This document shows positions 56,016 through 64,000 of a DNA stretch of 64,000 nt, one piece after another. The position numbers were made by a program, and so were the translations under genes. The DNA comes from Metaphire vulgaris (taxonomy: Eukaryota; Annelida; Clitellata; Crassiclitellata; Megascolecidae), in NCBI GenBank assembly GCA_018105865.1, contig CM030834.1:14882719-14946718 (forward strand). Reading direction: 5' to 3'. The notes beneath the pieces are model-generated. The model searched no databases. It was given only the letters and a program-made list of their open reading frames with translations, and had not been told where the DNA came from. How positions within the stretch are numbered: the stretch's first letter is position 1; each line of letters starts with the position of its first letter.

Positions 56016-56486
56016 TTATGAATGATATGACACATAAATGCGCCCTAAGTAACGGTCAAATCTTAGATCGTATTGAAATGAATTGGGTGATGGAGGCCAG
56101 TTGACCTTTGTAAAGCATTTGGACCCAGGAGACTATTTGGTTCGTTTTGTTTGTCAGTGCGTCTTGGATGACGCATAGGAACAATGAATTAATGTCGTTT
56201 TGCGTCTCCGTGGAGGAAATCGGCCGCGAGGTGGGGGGTGCGAGGTGGGGGCAATGGAACAGTGTGTGTGTGTGTAGCTGAGAATTAAGCAGTTTCCTGT
56301 GATTCGAGTGACTCAATGGCGGCTGATTCGGTGGGGCATTTTCCCTCCGTCAGATGAGCTGTCATCCAGAAAGCAAGCATTCCATGTTCCATTGGGTTTG
56401 ACCGATACATGTGCTCCGGAGATAATCTCCTATCGTGCTGCTGATCTCGACCGAATTTATATCGTATTCAATACAACAACAACAGT

Positions 56487-56488
<2 letters not shown>

Positions 56489-56555
<67 letters not shown>

Positions 56556-56580
56556 AGCACCACCACCACCACCACTACTA
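56489..56580. repeat. (ACT)n microsatellite
   Basis: About 22 ACT units then ACC units. Confidence 0.95.
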
Positions 56581-56855
56581 CTGCAGCTGATGCTGTTACT
56601 AAAGTGTACTACTTCTACAATAGCATATAAGATCCTAAATGGGCTTTAGGGACTTGATGGTGGGTGGGATCTCTCCTGCATTATAAGCCACTGTAAACCA
56701 CTCATTACCCTCAGTCCAAAATGCTAGAACTTGTTTTTTGCTAAGTGACATGTCGAGTAGGCCAAATGAAAAATGGAAGATCTGTGGCCAATAAGACAAG
56801 TCTGCAAAAATGCAGTCGGATTAAAACAGCAATTATTCGCATTAAGTTAAGACCT

Positions 56856-56859
<4 letters not shown>

Positions 56860-56907
<48 letters not shown>
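56860..56907. repeat. (GA)n microsatellite
   Basis: About 23 GA units. Confidence 0.95.
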
Positions 56908-56910
<3 letters not shown>

Positions 56911-57234
56911 CTTCCTTTCAGCTCAACTTCATTTGGCTAAGGAAGAAGGAGAAGACGAAGACGAAGAAGATGAGGATATGATGATGGAAACGACGACGAC
57001 ACCAAATATGATGCTGCTGCTGCTGCTGATGATGATGATGCTGCTGATGATGATTATTATTATTATCATTACGACCTAGCAGCAGATTTATGGCGTCATA
57101 TTTCAAATTTGCTGGCGTTGAAACTGTACGAACCGTCTGGATGCGAAGACGCTTATTGAAGACAGGCGACAGAATGGACGAGGGTAGGGTACTTTGTCAT
57201 CGGATCGATCGATCGATCCAGACGCCAGCAGAAG

Positions 57235-57431
57235 AAGTAGGAGAAGAAGAAGAAGAAGAAGAAGAAGAAGAAGAAGAAGAAGAAGAAGAGAAGGAGGAGG
57301 GGAAAGGCAAGCGGATGGTCGGAGACATTTGGCGCACACGGAGCGACCTCGAGACATGTGACGATGATGTGTGAAAATAACTGCAGTGCCTAATATCTCC
57401 TCTCTCGGATCTCTTGACCGATGCACTGTTA

Positions 57432-57471
<40 letters not shown>

Positions 57472-57545
57472 TAATAATAATAATAGTAGTAGTAGTAGGA
57501 GGAGGAGGAGGAGGAGGAGGAGAAGGAGAAGGAAGAGGAGGAGAA
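57235..57545. repeat. (GAA)n, (AAT)n and (GGA)n microsatellites
   Basis: GAA run 57243-57290, AAT run 57433-57484, GTA then GGA/GAA run 57485-57545. No gene is recognisable between them despite open frames. Confidence 0.93.
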
Positions 57546-57788
57546 GGAGGACAGACAAAGGAAGACACCGCAAGGAAAGCAATTCTAATGACTGGACATG
57601 GATGGACCTACCGAGAAACCTTCTCGTCATAAAACGACCGCATAGTAACTTAAGTTAACGACACGGCTTAAGCATATTGTCTGGTCAGCTGTAACGTATA
57701 ATCGCTTTTCAAAACATGATACAGTTTAGCGGAAATTTGAACCTGATTTTTCTACGTCTTCTACCGCACCATAGTCGAACAGTACGGA

Positions 57789-58141
57789 TAGTGGGCCAGG
57801 GGCGTAGCCAGGAATTTGATTACGGGGTATACTGCGATTTGGGGGAGGGGGTATAAATCTTAAAAACTTGAAAATCTTTAAAAACATTAAAATCTTTGAG
57901 CTAGTCTAATTTTGGAGGTATATATACCGACATAACCCTCGCGCTACGCCCCTGATAGTGGCGGCTCCAGAATTTGGAAAGTCGGGGGCCGGGCGTTGGG
58001 ATGACAACTTCTAAAAATGGGGCAAACTATTTTTCATAAATCAGTACATACAGGAAGAGGATCACCCTCGATGGGGGCCACTGGGGCCAGGCATTCAATA
58101 GGGGGCACTGGCCCCCGGGCCCTCCTGCAAAGCCGCCTCTG
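57789..58141 (+). mobile_element. cagtggcgg-family hAT MITE interrupted by another MITE
   Basis: The terminal phrase tagtgggc lies at 57789, the body tagtggcggctccagaattt resumes at about 57956, and it ends agccgcctctg at 58141. Outer flanks agtacgga and aattcgga agree at six of eight. The insertion at 57797-57954 explains the split. Confidence 0.65.
57797..57954 (+). mobile_element. caggggcgtag-family hAT MITE nested in another MITE
   Basis: Ends caggggcgtagc and gctacgcccctg are perfect inverted repeats. Flanks atagtgggc and atagtggc fit an 8-bp duplication with one extra G. Same family as 29193-29364. Confidence 0.85.
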
Positions 58142-58149
58142 AATTCGGA

Positions 58150-58740
58150 TAAGTGGCCTATAATTTTAGTAATAGTAAACACCAATAATGAACAATGTTT
58201 CAAAAAGCAGTTACGAACGATCGTCGCAGGAATAGACATCTAAGATAGAGTTAGTTTAAGATCAAATTTTAGGCTTTTAGGTTTTACTTTTTATACATAA
58301 TTGTTCTTATGATTGAAATTATTGGAAATAGATGAAATTACATATTCCGAAAAGACAGTTTCGTGCAATTCTGGACATAGACTTCGTCTAGTTCAGAAAT
58401 CTCTGATGCCATTCTGCAGACTTGAGGAATCTCCCAAGGGCTAAATATGCTACCCTTCATGCAACCGACGGTAATATACCCTTTAACCACTTTTGGCCTA
58501 TACCAACAAAAAGTGCTAACACTAGCCATTTTATGACGACAGAAAAATGGCACTACTGTGGTGTGTAGATTAATTTAATAAATCTGTATAATTTGAGTAA
58601 TCTGTGATGTAAAAAAGCTGTAGCTTTTTCTTGATCATTTTGTACATTAGTCTGTACAGGAGTTGAAATAGACGTTCAAAGAGTATTCACATTAAACTGG
58701 CGTTCAAATATTTGTGCAGACTTCGACACTCTTAAGACAT
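58150..58740. other. intergenic, nothing recognised
   Basis: AT-rich, no motif in the short frames. Confidence 0.4.
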
Positions 58741-58745
58741 TCGAC

Positions 58746-59117
58746 CATAGGCGTCAATCCCGTGAGGGTCCTTGGGTTCGGACTCTCACAAAGATGTGGT
58801 TGTGAGGGTCCACAAAAATCTGAATAAATCTATATATGTACGATTATCCAATAAATTGTTGCGTTGGAAAGATATTGTAATAGAAATAATCAGCAAATGG
58901 TATTTTGGAACATTAATAAGTAACAAGAATTATGCTAAAAGAGTGCATGGTGCACATGAAATAGCACCAGTTATCGCTTGATTCTTACTAAATTATTAAA
59001 ATATATCAGCTCAACCTACCGTAATTTGTTTGGCTCCTTCACTCCTTCTGCACAGCACAAGCTGGCACAACAACAGGGGTGGACCCTCACAACTTTTACT
59101 ACAGATTGACGCCACTG
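58746..59117 (+). mobile_element. hAT-type MITE (cat/cagtggcgtcaat ends)
   Basis: Ends cataggcgtcaat and attgacgccactg; flanks cattcgac and cattctgc agree at six of eight. Subterminal gtgagggtcc and ggaccctcac are also inverted. Confidence 0.75.
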
Positions 59118-59479
59118 CATTCTGCATCAAACGGAAGTCAGAGCAAAAGAGTTTGTCTCTTTCCATCAGATGCAAGCACACGACGCTACTGAGCGCATTA
59201 TGTCGTTCGCTCAGCTCACTGCACAGTACATGTAGACATCTAGCCATTGATTTAAAACATAGCGAAAAGATAATAATATTTGCGCTTCGTTAAGTTTCAT
59301 TTATGACTGTCGGTGAACTGAGAATGAGCGGAGACAGACTGCCGTCAACAGCGTCGTATCTGCAACTGATAAAGAAACAAAAGCAGGCGATTAGTTTGAA
59401 TTAAAAAGACGATAATTTAACGTCGTTCTTCTCAACCACCGGACTAACAGCTTCTGGTGTAAGATGTTTCGTCTTTCAC

Positions 59480-60870
59480 ACAGCGCCGGTGTCGTATAAA
59501 TTTATTTCCGCCATAAAATTATTTCCTGGGCGGAGCCTGCGGTTGCTAGGGAAATAAAATTATGTGGCATACGCATAAATTTATTTCCGTATAAATTTAT
59601 TTCCGCCTATCAACATAATATCTAAAAATAGCTTTAATCACTTTAATGCATACGGTTAGTAGCAGGCAATAACTTTATTTTCTACATATAACTATATAGC
59701 CTGCTGTTGGTGGGGAAATAAAAATATAACCGGTAATAAATTTATTTCCTATCTTCTGTCTATCTATACCTGTGCATAGCATTGGTTGGAAATGAAATCA
59801 TATCCTATGGATGATAAATTTATTTCCTACCTATCTACACATAACTCTATAGCCTACTGATGGCAGGGAAATAACATTATAGCCGGTTATAAATTTATTT
59901 CCTAGTCTACGGTCTATCTATACCTGTATATAGCATTGGTTGGAAATGAAATGATATCCCATGGGTAATAAATTTATTTCCTAGGAAATAAAATTATAAC
60001 CGGTAATAAATTTATTTCTTATCTATCTATACCTGAGTATATCATTGGTTGGAAATGAAATGATATCCCATGGGTAATAAATTTATTTCCTAGGAAATAA
60101 AATTATAACCGGTAATAAATTTATTTCCTATCTATCTATACCTGTGTATAGCATTGGTTGGAAATGAAATGATATCCCATGGGTAATAAATTTATTTCCT
60201 AGGAAATAAAATTATAACCGGTAATAAATTTATTTCCTATCAATCTATACCTGTATATAGCATTGGTTGGAAATGATATCCTATGGGTAATAAATTTATT
60301 TCCTAGGAAATAAAATTATAGCCGGTTATAAATTTATTTCCTAGTCTACTGTCTATCTATACCTGTCTATATCATTGGTTGGAAATGAAATAATATCTTA
60401 TGGGTAATAAATTTATTTCCTAGGAAATAAAATTATAACCGGTTATAAATTTATTTCCTATCTATCTATACCTGTGTATAGCATTGGTTGGAAATGAAAT
60501 GATATCCTATGGGTAATAAATTTATTTCCTAGGAAATAAAATTATAGCCGGTTATAAATTTATTTCCTAGTCTACTGTTTATCTATACCTGTATATAGCA
60601 TTGGTTGGAAATGAAGTGATATGCCATGGGTAATAAATTTATTTCCTAGGAAATAAAATTATAACCGGTAATAAATTCATTTCCTATCTATCTATACCTG
60701 TATATAGCATTGGTTGGAAATGAAGTGATATGCCATGGTTAATAAATTTATTTCCTAGGAAATAAAATTATAACCGGTAATAAATTCATTTCCTATCTAT
60801 CTATACCTGTGTATAGCATTGGTTGGAATGAAATGATATCCTATGGGTAATAAATTTATTTCCTACCTAT
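59480..60870 (+). repeat. left inverted array of a ~109-bp AT-rich unit
   Basis: Units contain tagcattggttggaaatga, tgggtaataaatttatttcc, the palindrome cctagg, and accggtaataaatttatt. The gcattggttgg phrase recurs at about 59779, 59933, 60042, 60151 and 60260 and on, with a main period of 109 bp and some longer variants carrying tagtctac. The orientation is opposite to the array at 62990-64000. Confidence 0.93.
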
Positions 60871-61660
60871 CTATTTCATTGGCACTTGGCATTTTGGCGT
60901 TATCTTGATGGTATTAACTGAAAAACGGATTTCAATTTCCCACGAAAAAGCATAGTTGAAAAAATGCTTCAGTAGAGTAATATATAGTGAATGCTATCCT
61001 TAGCAACAAGAGATGGCCTTCATTAAAGTGACGAGGAAGATACTACCAACAGACGATAAAATGCGTTTCCGGATTAGAAATCTCAATAGGCCTATCAGTT
61101 TATCCTCTGTGTATAAGTCGACATTAAAAAGACGATTTATGACGAAGCGCCAGAGAAAAAACATGACATTTGTCGAAACAATTATTATCAGAACAACGAT
61201 CATTAAATAAAGATCAGCTGTGCTAGAACAATGGCAAATCATTGGCATATTTGAAGTGAAATGCATGATTCAATTTTTAGTAGCATCCGCATTTGAAAAT
61301 AAGTGTAAGCGGTCAGTTGTAGATGATCAATATCGACTTAAAATGTTAAACATACTCAAGACCACCCGTAGTGAGTTTACCGGAAAATGCGATTCTTTTG
61401 CGATTGATAAGCCGCTGATTATATGCAGATACGATTAGACTTAGCAAGCAATAATGCTGATAATGGCTATCTTATAATAATAACTATACGATTTCATATG
61501 AAGCATTGATTGGGAGGAAGTGAAGAAGAGGAGGCGAAGGGAAGAAAACCACAAAAGTACTTTAAACACAATATTCAAGTAATGCTGGTGCTACATAATT
61601 CCAGTTCCTAATGAACAATACTAGCAACTACCATAAGCACCGACTAAGCCTAAATTCATC
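60871..61660. other. spacer between the inverted arrays (left part)
   Basis: Apparently unique sequence. Two short plus-strand frames (61013-61210 basic; 61220-61438) follow each other closely but show no recognised motif. Confidence 0.4.
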
Positions 61661-61666
61661 TCTGGA

Positions 61667-62033
61667 GTCGTCCATAAATTACGTCACCCGATTTTTGGCA
61701 CTCCCTTACGTAACGCGACGTCACAAAACGTCGGACCCCCTAAAATATGACGTCACAGGGGCCGACCTCCCCCCGAATTTTCATCTTTCGAAAAGACTTG
61801 ACAAGCAAGAAATGGCCATCCTTGTATTTTTTCCTCTCGAAAAACCATGACAAGCAAAAAAGGTCATAATTGTATTTTTCCTCTCCAAAATCCCTTACAA
61901 GCAAAAAATGTCAAAGGTAATCACCTAAAAAAAATTTGCGGGACGTCACATTTACGGAACCCCCGTCCTCACACATCGTCACAAATGGCCGGACCCCTCC
62001 CCCTAACCGCGTGACGTAATTTATAGACGAGCC
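61667..62033 (+). mobile_element. MITE with gtccataaattacgtcac ends
   Basis: Left gtcgtccataaattacgtcac and right gtgacgtaatttatagacga are inverted repeats. Interior repeats acaagcaaaaaaggtca-like phrases. Ends resemble the 2941 and 10158 family. Confidence 0.75.
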
Positions 62034-62093
62034 CTTAGTCTACTATATCTTACTCAAAAACCTAACCACAACAGAAGGCTATAAGCTTATATG

Positions 62094-62946
62094 CAGGGCC
62101 GTTTTATCTACTGGGCACAGTGGGCACTGTGCCCAAGGCCTACGACCTTTTCAGGAGCCTACGAAAGTCAGATGTATATGGAGAACATGAAGGGAGTAAA
62201 AAATAGGCCATGGCAGAAATTGCAGTCTTGCAGATACAAATTTAATAACGTTTAACTCTAGCAGTCACAAACAGTATAATATCTATTAATATGAGCACTT
62301 GAACCGAGTTACGATATGTAAACCTTTTGGGTCTTTTCATAAGCAAGCAGTCACTTATGATGTCCTCAAATGTCATTTCCCGCATCGTCTTTTTCGAATG
62401 AAAGTAGTGCCAGGGAGGATAGTCATGTTTATCTTATCGTTGACCGAAGATAAGTTTTTATAAGTTTCAGTTTGGAAAATGAACGTTCACCTTTACAACT
62501 TGTTCCAAAAATTGAAAGGTAGATTCGGAAAGCAATATTTACATTGGGAAAACGTATCACCATCCTATTCTTTATTTGAGCCATAGGCCAAGCATTTCAG
62601 CCACTCTTTTAATCTTGCCAAATATTTGTGAAAATAGAAGAAAGTCGTCAGTAATTGCCTCTTCCAGATCTGATGGATACACCATAATTAGTGCCTTGGC
62701 TTTAGAAACTGTTTCATCAGTTGACAGAAGAAAGTTGAACTAGATTTGAATTTTGACATCGAAAACTGAGGAGGGTGCATTCCAAAATCATTATTAAACA
62801 TGAAGTCATAAAATAATGCGAAAGTGTTTAACTTTAAAGTTTAATCCACAGTTGGTTGCGTAGTTGGCAACTTGGAGGTTTCAAGTTGAGGAGGGCCTAC
62901 GATTATGAGAGTGCCCAGGGCCTACGAAGACTTTCAACCGGCCCTG
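62094..62946 (-). mobile_element. hAT element with perfect TSD and transposase remnant
   Basis: Ends cagggccg and cggccctg with subterminal ggcctacga; cttatatg flanks both sides (62086-62093, 62947-62954). On the minus strand about 62430-62500 reads ERSFSKLKLIKTYLRST followed by a stop. This is the well-known start of the hAT C-terminal dimerisation domain. It is the only transposase signature in the window clear enough to confirm the superfamily. Dead copy. Confidence 0.92.
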
Positions 62947-62989
62947 CTTATATGTGTATATGGTTAGGACATGATTTTCTTTCCAACCA

Positions 62990-64000
62990 ATGCTACATGA
63001 TGCAGGTATAGATAGATAGGAAATAAATTTATAACCGACTATAATTTTATTTCCTAGGAAATAAATTTATTACCCATAGGTTATCATTTCCAACCAATGC
63101 TATACACAGGTATAGATAGACCGTAGACTAGGAAATAAATTTATAACCGGCTATAATTTTATTTCCTAGGAAATAAATTTATTACCCATAGAATATCATT
63201 TCCAACCAATGCTATAAACAGGTATAGATAGACCGTAGACTAGGAAATAAATTTATAACCGGCTATAATTTTATTTCCTAGGAAATAAATTTATAACCTA
63301 GGAAATAAATTTATAACCGGCTATAATTTTATTTCCTAGGAAATAAATTTATTACCCATAGGATATCATTTCCAACCAATGCTATAAACAAGTATATATA
63401 GACAGTACACTAGGAAATAAATTTATAACCGGCTATAATTTTATTTCCTAGGAAATAAATTTATTACCCATAGGTTATCATTTCCAACCAATGCTATACA
63501 CAGGTATAGATAGACCGTAGACTAGGAAATAAATTTATAACCGGCTATAATTTTATTTCCTAGGAAATAAATTTATTACCCATAGAATATCATTTCCAAC
63601 CAATGCTATAAACAGGTATAGATAGACCGTAGACTAGGAAATAAATTTATAACCGGCTATAATTTTATTTCCTAGAAATAAATTTATAACCTAGGAAATA
63701 AATTTATAACCGGCTATAATTTTATTTCCTAGGAAATAAATTTATTACCCATAGAATATCATTTCCAACCAATGCTATAAACAGGTATAGATAGACCGTA
63801 GACTAGGAAATAAATTTATAACCGGCTAGAATTTTATTTCCTAGGAAATAAATTTATTACCCATAGGATATCATTTCCAACCAATGCTATAAACAAGTAT
63901 ATATAGACAGTAGACTAGGAAATAAATTTATAACCGGCTATAATTTTATTTCCTAGGAAATAAATTTATTATCCATAGGATATCATTTCCAACCAATGCT
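62990..64000 (-). repeat. right inverted array of the 112-bp unit, runs off the window
   Basis: caaccaatgct recurs at 63091, 63203, 63373, 63485 and 63597; period 112 bp, with one 170-bp unit holding an extra ggaaataaatttataacc block. It is the reverse complement of the array at 59480-60870. Confidence 0.93.

Noticed and set aside
61013..61438. Two adjacent small plus-strand frames in the array spacer
   Set aside because: No motif or homology recognised; kept only as a note on the spacer.

Overview
This window is nuclear DNA from an animal, most likely a marine invertebrate. Genes have short exons with GT-AG introns, the spacers are packed with trinucleotide and GA microsatellites, and there are CR1/L2-like LINE ends, Helitron-like elements and many small hAT-type transposons. 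The species cannot be named from this sequence. Exon joins were worked out by hand from reading frame, intron phase and splice sites, so the gene models are predictions, though the phases close throughout.

Three protein genes are well supported. (1) Plus strand, 4639-14007: a ten-exon gene for a secreted, 334-residue poly(3-hydroxybutyrate) depolymerase-like esterase. The order and spacing of its catalytic residues match the circularly permuted triad known from a fungal PHB depolymerase. (2) Minus strand, 36128-14286: a gene of about 22 exons for a natriuretic-peptide-receptor-type membrane guanylyl cyclase of about 1125 residues (signal peptide, ANF-type ligand domain, one membrane helix, kinase-homology domain, coiled-coil linker, cyclase domain). 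These two genes converge, with stop codons 278 bp apart. (3) Minus strand, 46881-43660: an intronless coding region for a 1073-residue Kekkon-like LRR-Ig membrane protein with a long low-complexity tail and a possible C-terminal PDZ ligand. A small inverted copy of its LRR segment lies about 0.6 kb upstream of its start codon.

The genes are not obviously linked in function. One is a digestive or catabolic esterase, one a cGMP-producing hormone receptor, one an adhesion or signalling receptor.

The rest is mostly repeats. At least nine small transposons show perfect 8-bp target-site duplications (TSDs) and about ten more show imperfect ones, typical of non-autonomous hAT elements. Some are nested, and one has landed on a splice donor of the cyclase gene. 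The last esterase intron holds a composite with a polypyrimidine tract, a 78-bp x 10 array and a ~153-bp x 3 array, closed by GC-rich hairpins and a CTAG end, as in Helitrons. The right end (59.5-64.0 kb) has two long inverted arrays of a 109-112-bp AT-rich unit around a 2-kb spacer, running off the window. I found no convincing gene between 47 and 59 kb or in the first 4.6 kb, and no RNA gene or CRISPR array.
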